DNA of 64,000 bases from Paenibacillus sp. SZ31 (GTDB taxonomy: Bacteria; Bacillota; Bacilli; Paenibacillales; Paenibacillaceae), in NCBI RefSeq assembly GCF_012912005.1, contig NZ_JABBEA010000013.1:124001-188000 (forward strand), given 5' to 3'. The notes under the pieces were generated by a model. That model ran no database searches and was not told the origin of the DNA. It saw nothing but the letters and a program-made list of their open reading frames with translations. Of the stretch, positions 26,711-36,500 are shown piece by piece; position 1 is the first letter of the stretch; every line of letters begins with the position of its first letter. The translations under genes were made by a program, and so were the position numbers.

Positions 26711-27856
26711 ATGGCAAATTTCAAATATGTAGAAACTATTACGACATCCCAGGATCTTCTGAACAAGTTGAAGGAGGAGATTACGGCTTTCGAGAAATTT
26801 CCCTTCGAATCAACAGCGGGTGAAACAGCTGAGAATAACTCGTGGAAGGTGTTTTATGAGGAAAAGGATGCTGAAAATCGTATCAGTCTGTTGATTCTTC
26901 AAGGCACCATGACTATCGGAACAACAGAAAAACCAATCACCAAAAAATATTATGTACAGTTCACGAATCACGCCATCGTTCCACGAGTGATCACACCAAC
27001 ACCTAAATATGTAGAGCATAGTACATTGACTGTCCAATTGCTTGAAGGACTGGAAGGAGAAGAGCCTGCTGCTTTGCCAGTGAAGACACTGCCAACATTC
27101 AAATTAACAGGTCACCCTGTACTGTACCAGTGGGCACTGGAGAGTCATACGCCAACGGATCGAAACAAAGAAAAGCCGGTTTACATGTATATCAATGTGA
27201 TGAATAATCGTCTGGCTATGGTTCTGGTTGCAGATCCGGCTGTAAATTTCCTGGATTATAAAAAATCATTCCTCTATGTAGGTGCGCTGAAGCCATTCAA
27301 ATATAACCTCAATGATGTAGACGGAAACGTTATGCTGACGGCAGGTGCAGTTATTGATGAACCGGATATCGCAACAATTGCTAAAGACGGTACATACTAT
27401 TATGGACAGTATACTTCTGCAGGTAACAACACGTTGCAGATGCTCAAAACTAAATCAGGTATTGAATTCCAAAGCCACTATCCTTCTTTCATTACTCAAG
27501 CACCACCAGTAGGCAAAGCCTTTATTGATCCTGAACTTGGGGATACGGGACTTGAACTAGAACCACAGGGTTTCCAGGCATCCAAATGGACGTCTAAATA
27601 TCACTTGTCTCCAATTTATGTTGTCCACCCCTATGAGGGATATCGTGGTCAGTTTGACAACTGCATTGCGGTAACGAAACATAATATCCTTCACCTGGAT
27701 GAGTTGATTATTGACGTGGAAGGAAAGCCTTGGCATCAAGAGGTTTATCGTTATTTCGATACAGATACACAGCAGAACTTCATGAACTTATCAGCTAATC
27801 AGCGTATGGGCGTAGCGATTCTGAAAGAGGTACGTTACTCAAGTAAACAAGCATAG
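26711..27856 (+). CDS. Structural paralogue family member 2
   Basis: A protein of 381 residues related to the preceding gene: KYVETITTSQDLLNKLKEEIT, SWKVFYEEKDAENRISLLI, then YMYINVMNNRLAMVLVADP, FLYVGALKPF and YVVHPYEGYRGQFDNCIAV with LHLDELIIDVE. These line up with the shared fold, which looks like a compact beta protein. ATG 26711 has AAGGAGG about 10 nt upstream. The -35 of a late-type promoter overlaps its last codons. Function is inferred only from position among fibre genes. Confidence 0.6.
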   Translation: MANFKYVETITTSQDLLNKLKEEITAFEKFPFESTAGETAENNSWKVFYEEKDAENRISLLILQGTMTIGTTEKPITKKYYVQFTNHAIVPRVITPTPKYVEHSTLTVQLLEGLEGEEPAALPVKTLPTFKLTGHPVLYQWALESHTPTDRNKEKPVYMYINVMNNRLAMVLVADPAVNFLDYKKSFLYVGALKPFKYNLNDVDGNVMLTAGAVIDEPDIATIAKDGTYYYGQYTSAGNNTLQMLKTKSGIEFQSHYPSFITQAPPVGKAFIDPELGDTGLELEPQGFQASKWTSKYHLSPIYVVHPYEGYRGQFDNCIAVTKHNILHLDELIIDVEGKPWHQEVYRYFDTDTQQNFMNLSANQRMGVAILKEVRYSSKQA

Positions 27857-27872
27857 ACCTGAATCGTATAGA
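27844..27872 (+). promoter_or_regulatory. Late-type promoter copy
   Basis: TAAAC, 16 nt, CGTATAGA, then TTCAGTA. It starts inside the end of the upstream gene and lies just before a terminator hairpin, 63 nt ahead of the 1861-residue fibre gene. Confidence 0.75.
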
Positions 27873-27881
27873 TTCAGTAGA

Positions 27882-27915
27882 GGGAACCCTGACTCCGCTC
27901 AGGAGTTCCCTTTTT
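27882..27915 (+). terminator. Terminator between promoter and fibre gene
   Basis: GGGAAC-C-CTGA faces TCAG-GA-GTTCCC and is followed by TTTTT. It lies immediately downstream of the predicted start site of the promoter at 27844. Confidence 0.8.
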
Positions 27916-27934
27916 ATTTGGAGGGGGTGATGCA

Positions 27935-30900
27935 GTGCTCACAACAAACGAATACTATTTCAGCATCCGGGACATTGTTCAGACATCACAGGGATATTTG
28001 CTCAGGATAGGCAGTACAGGAAGCAGGCCTTTGGACTATATGTTTGTATATATTCCTTATAGTCGTTATGCCAGCATATTGATGCTGGATTTCTACATGG
28101 CAAGGAACGCTGCTGATGATACGATAAAAGACGAATTGATTGACTCCATCAAAAGAGATTTGGAAGGAGAAGAACAATTTATCGTTCTGTCTGATGGGAG
28201 AACAAGGAATCATGTAGCGATAAACGAGATACCTATTGGAGACAAACGAAATACGGTACAAAGCGAGATCGAAGAAGGCATTAAGGCTATGCGTAATCGA
28301 TTAGGTGCCGTTGAGCCCTTAGAACCGATGGAAGGAATTCGAACACCTCTTCGAGATAGCAATCTTCTGGATAGCTCTGAGCAAAAGGCTGCTGATCGAA
28401 TGCAGTGGCTGCAACCGGGACAGTTACATACGGAAGATGAAGCATGGCGTGTTGATAATAATAAAGAGTTAAGAATATTCAAAAATGTTACAGTGACACG
28501 CAACTTGCTGAAAAATCTGGACAAAATTCATCCCTCCCAATGGGGTGTTCGTTTCACGGATCAGGATGTCATTCTGGATTATCTTGGAGATTACGAGCGA
28601 GATGATGCAGTTGAAACCGTGGTTGAACGAATCATGGCGTCAGCCAGAGATCATCAGAAGCATAGCCGGCTTGAGATATTAGCGATAGCCAATCGGACAG
28701 TTTCGATGCTCACGGAGCAAATGGTGATGGATGGTGCTTTGAAAGAAACTGAGCGACGCAGCATCATAGTTAGAGTAATTGACAGTGTTAAAGAGAGACT
28801 GAAAGATACTGCGATATCCAAGCTGGACTTGGCTTCATCCATGACTCGGCGTGAACTCGATGTTTCATATGGAAACATGCTAAAAGCTGTAATAGCCCAT
28901 CATCGGAACACCTCCAAGGAGCTTATAAGTAACTCCCAGCGTTCCTATAAACGGGATTCAAGCATAGATCATGACATACGAATAGGGCATTCTTCACGTT
29001 CCCTACAAGAAGAATATATGAAAATTGTACATGAGCAAATTCTCTCTTCAATAGATCATACGAGAGAAATCAGTGTTCATAAGCTAGATCAGGGTGAAAG
29101 AAATCTTCAGGTCGAAGGTCAACTGGCTCAGTTCAATCAAGCCTTGCGGAATATTGATTTTGAAACGCAGATGCAGTATGTACAACAATGGGGGCAACGC
29201 AAAGATTTCGAAAACGGGTTAATCATGCGTCCACCTGTTCTGGCTAAACTGAAAACACGCCAATTCCCAAGTGTGGTACATCAGTCTCTACGAATGGAAA
29301 GAGATACGAATGAAGAACTGCTTTTAGCGGAAACACAGTTATATAGACGAAGCGCAGAGCATGATATTATTTCTCTAAACGAGATCATGAATTTGGAACG
29401 GAGCCGACTGACAGCACCTACCTTGATTAATAAGGAAGGTCTATGGGGAAGCATGGCTAAAGGTGTGCAAACCTATATGGACAGATCTTCAGCCAATAGG
29501 TATCATCCTGCATCTGCGTTAAGAGATATTCGTAGTGATCCCTGGGTGATCCAAAATGCTTTTCCAAGAGGACAACGTATTATAGGTCATAATTCCGCAA
29601 CAATAGATCAGGAGTTTCCATGGGGCAAAAGAATCATAGATCATAATCCTGCTTATATTGAAGATGTGAATACGCAAATCAAGACTCACCGACTTATTGT
29701 TGTACTTGGAGCAGTTGAGGACACGAATAAGCAAATTCTTGCATCAAGGGATGCTACGGAGTTCGGAAATCTCTTGCGAAATAAACCCGAAGCACATCGA
29801 GATACAGTAGAATTCGCTAATGTTGAGAGGGATAAACCTGAGGGCACTCGGGTAGATAAAGAAGCTGCACATCTCCTTCGAGAATATTCAGAAGGACGCA
29901 GGGTCGACAAATTTGAATCATTTGTATCTTCCCAATTCGATACGGGTCATGTTGGTCCGCGAGCTATGTATATTCCCAAAACAGAATTGGCTGCCGAGCG
30001 AACGGATACATATGAGATAGAATTGAAATCCTCAAGTGCGGGTAACCGCATTACTGAGCAAGGAATCTGGTTACCCCAAGCTTTGAGTGGAGAACGTGAA
30101 GATAAGACATTGACGATTGAAGATACGGTCTACGAGGCGCTGAAGAGTAGGGATAGTAAAAACCTTTTTCTTGACGATGAGATGTATGTAGCACTTAAAG
30201 GCAGCAAAGAGCTCAATATAGAGAAATTGTGGCAATCCCTAAAAAATATGACGCAGAAGCATATGGTTTACTTGGATGACTTACTAAAAAAGTTTATCAG
30301 TGATGGTGGAACGATTGGAAACAAATTATATCCGGGTCATCTGGAAGATTCATTGCTGGCAGCTGAATTATTAGAACGCCCTGCGCTTGTATTGGAGATG
30401 ATGATTGATGCGGTGTATCAGACCGATGATGTCGCCTTTATGGATGAAAACCTTCTTACTGGAATTCGAGAGAGAATCGATGCATTAATTGAAGTGGGTA
30501 TCTTGTGTTCAAATAAACAAAGTGATAATGGACTCGTTACATTCAGTTCAGAGGGTATTAGAGAATTGAAACAAGTTATCATCGACATGGACATGCCAGA
30601 AGCATATCAAGAGCCCGATGATGCATGGACAGACACACCATATCTAGATGCAGATCACCTACCCCGTCAGGGGAATGTAGATGATAAAATGTCCGAGTCC
30701 TTCAAGGAAAAGGACAGTGAGTATAATCAAGAAGGGTTGCTGAATGAGCAAAATACGGGTTCAAAGTTTGATCGGCGCGGAGAAACCATCGAGGTGACTT
30801 ATGCGGATTGGGATGCCAAACCGATTACTTTTAATTTTGATACTCCACTTGGTTTTGTTGATTCATCTCCAGGAGTTTTTGATGAGGATCTATCAGAAAT

Positions 30901-33520
30901 GAACGCTGCTCACTCACAGGAAAAGTTCGGCATGGTGAATGAAACAGTTGATGGCTCTAATCACGATCGAGCTGGATTATTTAACGAGCAAGATTATGCT
31001 ACAGGAGAATCTATCCTTCGGTCAGGCGAGCACTCTAATACATACGTTGCGGGTTCGACAGATCTGCGAGAACTGCATATTAGCGAAGAGTACTCCATTG
31101 GTTCCCGTTTCAGTCAACAAGCGCATGTGAGTAAGGAATATAACTTAGGCAGTCCTGTTAGTCGTGAGCTTCAACAGACTGGAGAGATAGTCTCAGGAGC
31201 TTCTTCACAAATGAGAAAAGCACAGGTCATTCAGTTGTATACCTCCAGTACTTCTGGAATTCGTCAAGCAAATACAAGTGAGGGATATGAATTAGGAGAT
31301 CCACTTTTACGCCAAGGTCTATCTAGTGAAGGCTATGGCCTTGGATATCAGGATTTGCGTGAAATGCAATGGGATGATGGTTATATGGGGGAAACGAATC
31401 ATCGACTGGGTGTAACAGCAGAAGGATCATTTTACAGTTATATGGAATTAAAACAGGCAAACATGAAGGACGGAATGCAATTGGCCATGAACTCAGAACG
31501 ATTTTCAGAGCAATCAGGTCGATTTGAACATGCTACTCAATTGAAAGATTCATGGGTGAATGAAGATTTTCTGGGTCAGGTATACAAATTTGGTAACCTG
31601 GAACAGCAGTGGATAGCTGATAAGCCGCAACAGGGAAATCTGGAGAGCCAGTGGGTTGCTACTAAATATCAATATGGTTTGATGGATCAGTATCTTGACA
31701 GCGGAGATAAACCTAAGTACGCAGACGTGCCAGTAGAATCCATTGGAGGTTTGCCGCTCAAATATGGGCAGATTGAAGAGGAGTTGCAGGCAACTAAATA
31801 CCGGTATGGGAACTTAGAAGAGCAGCTACTCGGAATTAAACCTCAGTATGGACGAATTGAAGAAATGCTGTTTTCTACCAAGCCTCAATATGGCAATTTG
31901 GAAGAAAATCTTCTCGCGACTAAGGGTGGTAAAAGTTCCGAATATCACTTTACCAACAACGGAGATAAACGTGCAAGAGATTCGTATGTTGAGGAACAAC
32001 GGAACGGATCTAAGAGCGAGCGAAGGACAAGTCTTGAGGAAGATATAACGGGAATTCTAAATCCTCTTCGGGCTACAGTTGAATCCAGTTTGTTAAGCAC
32101 AAAAGGTAATTCCCAGGCTGATTGGGAGCAATCTTTAGTGAGTGACAAGGCGAGAAATTATTCTTCAATTGTTACTATATCTGAAGCATTAAAAATTCAA
32201 CAGCATGGGCAAGTGGGAGAGCAATTGAATGCTAGCAAGTTGGAACAAGATGCTTCTCTTCTAGATGGTTCAGAAGGAAAGAAAGGACATGTGAATGGTG
32301 AATTAATCGATTATACATGGACAGGCACGAACTTAGCGCAACACGCTAATGTTGGGGCAGAATTATCCGGTGAAACCGGACCACTTGATTCTACAGGGCA
32401 ATACGAAATAACGACTGCATTTAAGAATATTCTTAATGGTGAATTAAATACAGAAGATACTAACATGTCAATCAAGTTAAGTGGATCTGGACAAGAAGTG
32501 GATGATTTTTCATATGCAGATTTTGAGGGCAGAGTGGCGCTTGTTCAACAGGATGTCATCACTGCAGAACGAGAGGATGAACGAATATCTCATCTGGAGA
32601 ACCAGACACGAGAGGCAACATTTGCGAATGCTCGTTTGTCTGAATTGCAGAACCCGGAGGATACATTCGCAACCTTTGAGGAACGATGTACGCAGGTGAT
32701 CACGGGCTTTATTTTCGCTGAACGACCTGAGATGCGTGCAGAGTATTTGGAACAGCTTTTTGCATTTTTGCCTGAACGAACAGCGCATCTTATGAAGATC
32801 TATCACGAAGCCAAAGTGGAAGGACGGGCTTCTGATGTTGAAGTCGATTCGGTGTTGGCTTATCGGGATCGGATTACTGAGGGATATCTGCCTCTTATGG
32901 ATACTACCGCGCAGGGACTTGTTTTCGATTATACCGATAATCTGTTGGACCACGGAATGAATCCCGAAGACTGGGAGGGTGGTTTTGGCGTGCCCGAAGA
33001 GTATGATCCTCATGACCCGTTTAACGTTTATTTCCCATACTCCAAAGAGATGGATGCACTTGAACTTGTTCAGGCGGATGATTGGGTTCAATTCGGAGGC
33101 GGCGATTGGAAACGGGATGAGCTCCTCGGCAAGTTTTACAGTGAAAATGAAACTTCTCAAATCAACGGATGGTACCGGAATAATTTTCTGGGCGATCAGT
33201 ATAAATTCTCCGTTGATTTCAAGGTAGATGAGAACGAGAAGGGTGACGATGGCGTTGGTATTATTTTTAAAATGCGAGATACCAATAACTATTGGATGTT
33301 CATGGTCAATGGTGGTGATTCTACAAATGCTCTAGATATGAGGACACCGATGCAGCTGTATCATGTCGTCGCGGGTAGAAAAGAGTCTGTAGGTTCTCCG
33401 ATGCAACCTTTTAAATGGGAGAGGGATCGATGGTACACAATCTCAGTATCCATCATGAAAGGTAAACTGCAAATCTATACCGATTCCAAACTACAATACG
33501 ATTTAACGGGCACTGATTAA
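27935..33520 (+). CDS. Giant repetitive fibre-like protein, C-terminal LamG-like part
   Basis: A protein of 1861 residues starting at GTG 27935 (GGAGGG upstream). Residues 1-700 are helical and charged. Residues about 620-720 and 990-1420 show degenerate repeats of about 18-20 residues, for example KPQYGRIEEMLFSTK next to KPQYGNLEENLLATK. The last 140 residues (DDWVQFGGGDWKRDELLGKF to LQIYTDSKLQYDLT) form a LamG/concanavalin-like domain whose final strand is missing; the missing piece begins the next gene (GHTFGLFTMFQKGVLFANM). The repeats suggest an elongated fibre. The domain split is the oddest feature. Confidence 0.65.
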   Translation: MLTTNEYYFSIRDIVQTSQGYLLRIGSTGSRPLDYMFVYIPYSRYASILMLDFYMARNAADDTIKDELIDSIKRDLEGEEQFIVLSDGRTRNHVAINEIPIGDKRNTVQSEIEEGIKAMRNRLGAVEPLEPMEGIRTPLRDSNLLDSSEQKAADRMQWLQPGQLHTEDEAWRVDNNKELRIFKNVTVTRNLLKNLDKIHPSQWGVRFTDQDVILDYLGDYERDDAVETVVERIMASARDHQKHSRLEILAIANRTVSMLTEQMVMDGALKETERRSIIVRVIDSVKERLKDTAISKLDLASSMTRRELDVSYGNMLKAVIAHHRNTSKELISNSQRSYKRDSSIDHDIRIGHSSRSLQEEYMKIVHEQILSSIDHTREISVHKLDQGERNLQVEGQLAQFNQALRNIDFETQMQYVQQWGQRKDFENGLIMRPPVLAKLKTRQFPSVVHQSLRMERDTNEELLLAETQLYRRSAEHDIISLNEIMNLERSRLTAPTLINKEGLWGSMAKGVQTYMDRSSANRYHPASALRDIRSDPWVIQNAFPRGQRIIGHNSATIDQEFPWGKRIIDHNPAYIEDVNTQIKTHRLIVVLGAVEDTNKQILASRDATEFGNLLRNKPEAHRDTVEFANVERDKPEGTRVDKEAAHLLREYSEGRRVDKFESFVSSQFDTGHVGPRAMYIPKTELAAERTDTYEIELKSSSAGNRITEQGIWLPQALSGEREDKTLTIEDTVYEALKSRDSKNLFLDDEMYVALKGSKELNIEKLWQSLKNMTQKHMVYLDDLLKKFISDGGTIGNKLYPGHLEDSLLAAELLERPALVLEMMIDAVYQTDDVAFMDENLLTGIRERIDALIEVGILCSNKQSDNGLVTFSSEGIRELKQVIIDMDMPEAYQEPDDAWTDTPYLDADHLPRQGNVDDKMSESFKEKDSEYNQEGLLNEQNTGSKFDRRGETIEVTYADWDAKPITFNFDTPLGFVDSSPGVFDEDLSEMNAAHSQEKFGMVNETVDGSNHDRAGLFNEQDYATGESILRSGEHSNTYVAGSTDLRELHISEEYSIGSRFSQQAHVSKEYNLGSPVSRELQQTGEIVSGASSQMRKAQVIQLYTSSTSGIRQANTSEGYELGDPLLRQGLSSEGYGLGYQDLREMQWDDGYMGETNHRLGVTAEGSFYSYMELKQANMKDGMQLAMNSERFSEQSGRFEHATQLKDSWVNEDFLGQVYKFGNLEQQWIADKPQQGNLESQWVATKYQYGLMDQYLDSGDKPKYADVPVESIGGLPLKYGQIEEELQATKYRYGNLEEQLLGIKPQYGRIEEMLFSTKPQYGNLEENLLATKGGKSSEYHFTNNGDKRARDSYVEEQRNGSKSERRTSLEEDITGILNPLRATVESSLLSTKGNSQADWEQSLVSDKARNYSSIVTISEALKIQQHGQVGEQLNASKLEQDASLLDGSEGKKGHVNGELIDYTWTGTNLAQHANVGAELSGETGPLDSTGQYEITTAFKNILNGELNTEDTNMSIKLSGSGQEVDDFSYADFEGRVALVQQDVITAEREDERISHLENQTREATFANARLSELQNPEDTFATFEERCTQVITGFIFAERPEMRAEYLEQLFAFLPERTAHLMKIYHEAKVEGRASDVEVDSVLAYRDRITEGYLPLMDTTAQGLVFDYTDNLLDHGMNPEDWEGGFGVPEEYDPHDPFNVYFPYSKEMDALELVQADDWVQFGGGDWKRDELLGKFYSENETSQINGWYRNNFLGDQYKFSVDFKVDENEKGDDGVGIIFKMRDTNNYWMFMVNGGDSTNALDMRTPMQLYHVVAGRKESVGSPMQPFKWERDRWYTISVSIMKGKLQIYTDSKLQYDLTGTD

Positions 33521-33537
33521 CTCAGTGTTCTTTTTTT
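33508..33537 (+). terminator. Terminator whose loop is a promoter -35 element
   Basis: GGGCACTGA pairs with TCAGTGTTC (two G-U pairs) across a TTAAC loop, followed by seven T residues. The stop codon of the upstream fibre gene and the -35 of the next promoter are both inside the stem-loop. Confidence 0.7.
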
Positions 33538-33545
33538 CGTATAGA
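33517..33545 (+). promoter_or_regulatory. Late-type promoter copy nested in terminator
   Basis: TTAAC, 16 nt, CGTATAGA, then GTA 4 nt later. It lies 21 nt before the start codon of the 1544-residue gene. Confidence 0.8.
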
Positions 33546-33565
33546 GCGAGTACGAGGTGATTTTT

Positions 33566-36500
33566 ATGGGTCATACATTTGGATTATTTACAATGTTTCA
33601 AAAAGGCGTGTTGTTCGCCAATATGAGAGCTAAGATAGCTGATAAAGACGATTATGCCAATCCTAACCATCCAGAGCATCTCCCGGAGAGTCCCAATGCA
33701 CCGAGAAGTGAAACGGACCGGCATGGCGAAGAAAATAATCCTATTCTAGGTGATCCTGGTTACGGTCAGATAGGACGATGGCAGACGGTTCAATTGGATG
33801 CCCTGGAAAACAGTATTGATCAAATCATTGAGCAATATCTGAGAGATAAGTCTTGGTATGCGAGTGTACGATGCCGTGAAGCTTTATGGAATATGTATCG
33901 CAGGATTGAATGGTGGGTAGAACAACAGCAGCCTCCAGATAAAACACAATATCAGCGAGTACTGCAAATGGTGAAAGACTGTATTCACAAGATTCTTGAA
34001 AACGCCCAGAAGCCTGGAGGTAGTCATCATGGTGTGTCATTGCCCGTCTGTCCGGCACCCTACTACCATCATTTTAGCGGGAATTACTTTAATCATTTTG
34101 ATGCAACCGTATATGAGATCCCGCTCTTTTCAATGAAAAAGGACGTCCCGTTCTCGAATAAATTTCCTGATTTCTTCAGATATGTATCATCAACGGAGGA
34201 TCAGGAATGGGTAGCTGTTCACTCCGTAGGCCGAAATGAACAATCTGGCTCCGAGATGATCTTAAAACTGGATTTAGGGCTTCTGGAGATTGGAAACTCA
34301 TCCAAAATCACGTTTAACTGGCGTGTGAAGCGTTATGGACAGATCAGGTTCAAGTACCTGGCTAGTGCCAAGCGCGGTAATGGCATGCTGTTCTATATTA
34401 ATGGGCAGCAAGTCGGAGGTGAATGGAGCGAGAATAGCGGATGGCAGGAAGCTGCATTTACGTTGCAGCCAGGACAGATGTACAAGTTCGACTGGTTAAT
34501 TCGCAAAATGAGACCTGAAGTATGGCAGAACAATGGCATCTATATTAAGGATGTTGAAGTCGTTGAGATTGTGGATACACGTAAGCCGCCTGCTCCTATA
34601 GATATTGATCTGGATGGGGAAGAAAGTGATAGTGATTGGTATGTAAAGTCTTCAAAAAGCATTGCACAAGCCCACTTTCAAGCTCAGTTCATTACAGATG
34701 AAGAGCGAAGTAAGACGATGAAAATGGATTTGGATAATGAATGTGACGGTACAGTTTCTTTTGCTTACTACATGGGAGTAGACAAAGAATCTTATCCAAC
34801 TAAAGATTATGAATTGTTTTTTGATGACATTTTTGAATCCAGAACTCAGCATGGAGAAAGCAGGCATGGTAGTCATGCTCAATCTGTACACGGTGTAGAG
34901 TGGAATCTCAATGAGGAATATTCCGAAACAACAGCTAATCAAGCCAAGATTGAATACGAAATTATAACAGGCCCTGAGGCTACTGTAGATTTAAGAGGTG
35001 TAGTTGAAGTTATATGTCCAACGTATGAGATTGATCATTGGGAACCATCGCTCCATAGCCAAGGCATTAGAAATTATCAGTGGCAGATGTCGGGCAGCCC
35101 ACCATGGGTAAGATCAGGGAATGTATTAAGACTGGATGAACCTATAGAAGGGGATATGATTGCTCAAACCGAAGTGAACTTGCAAGATGAGGGTTGGTTT
35201 TTGTTTAGTTATTCTCATCAATTACGAGCTACGGAATCGTTCGAGGTGACTGTAAATGGCATGCTTGAATACTATTCAACGATGCATAGCCGGGGGGAGC
35301 AGATACGAATTCTGCTAGAGGAAGGTTTAAATATTATCCAATTCTATATTCGAGATTATTACACTGAGCAGCCTTTCATCGATAACATAGAAAAATTATT
35401 CACGTACGGGAACAATACTGGCAATACATATCGAACTGTAACTGATTTAGGTTCGTACGTTGATGTGACACGTGGATGGGATGTAACAGATGCAGGTGCT
35501 AGAACTGAAAAAAATGGTGATACCATTAGATATAATGCAGAGCTAAATCCTGGAGCTAAGTTTAGCATTCAAGAGCATATGCGTATCTATCCAGCTATGG
35601 ATTCGTCATACAATCCAGAAACTGGAGTTACAAGAGATTTTAACGTTTTCGAAGAATTGTTTAATGAGGAAGGCAAGTACCATGAAGCATTGAGGTTCTC
35701 TGGAAATTGGGTGTGGAAAAAAATCGTGAACGGTGATGGGGTCATGTGGGCACAGGGGCATGATCAGGATTTTATATGTGATTTTGAAGCTCATTTAGAT
35801 AATTCTGGTTACATCTGTTGGCAATATGGAGGGCAGTTTGATCCGGGAGAAAAATTGGAACTACAAATTGATGGTATCTCTGTATGGACAGGAAGTCAGT
35901 CGAATGACAGAGAAGGGACCAATTGTATGTATCCTCTACCTTCGGGGAATCATCAATTCCGATGGAGATACCGTGACGGTAAAAAATATACGCCAGGTAA
36001 CGGAGAAGGTGGTTCGGAAAGTTCCACTGGAACAGGTACGGGAACTGATCAGCAGGGTGGTGCAAAGAAAGATCCATATGGAGTGAAGTGTTATACAGGA
36101 GATTCAAAAGAGGATAAAATCCAATACGCTCAAAAATCATATGGAGGGCATTCGCCACGTGCTGCTAAGTTTGATGCAATCAATAGCGGTGAAGTTTACT
36201 CATCCTCTGGTCAAGCGTACGCATTGGGTGTTACTAAGCAAAACTCAACAATCGTTCGTACGTTTACTGCCCCTAAGATTGGAAATTTCAATTACTCTGA
36301 ATTATTGACAGTCTATCCAGTAACCAAAAAAAGAGTCTTTGTAAAGAGAGCACTAAATAATAAAAGTGCTAAATATGATCGTGCTGAAACTATTTACAAA
36401 TCAAATGGTACAGTGGATTATTACTCATTGGATGTTTCTGGTAACAACCCTCAAAGTCCTGAATATAGTTTATTTGGTTCAGATACCAAGAAGATAACTT

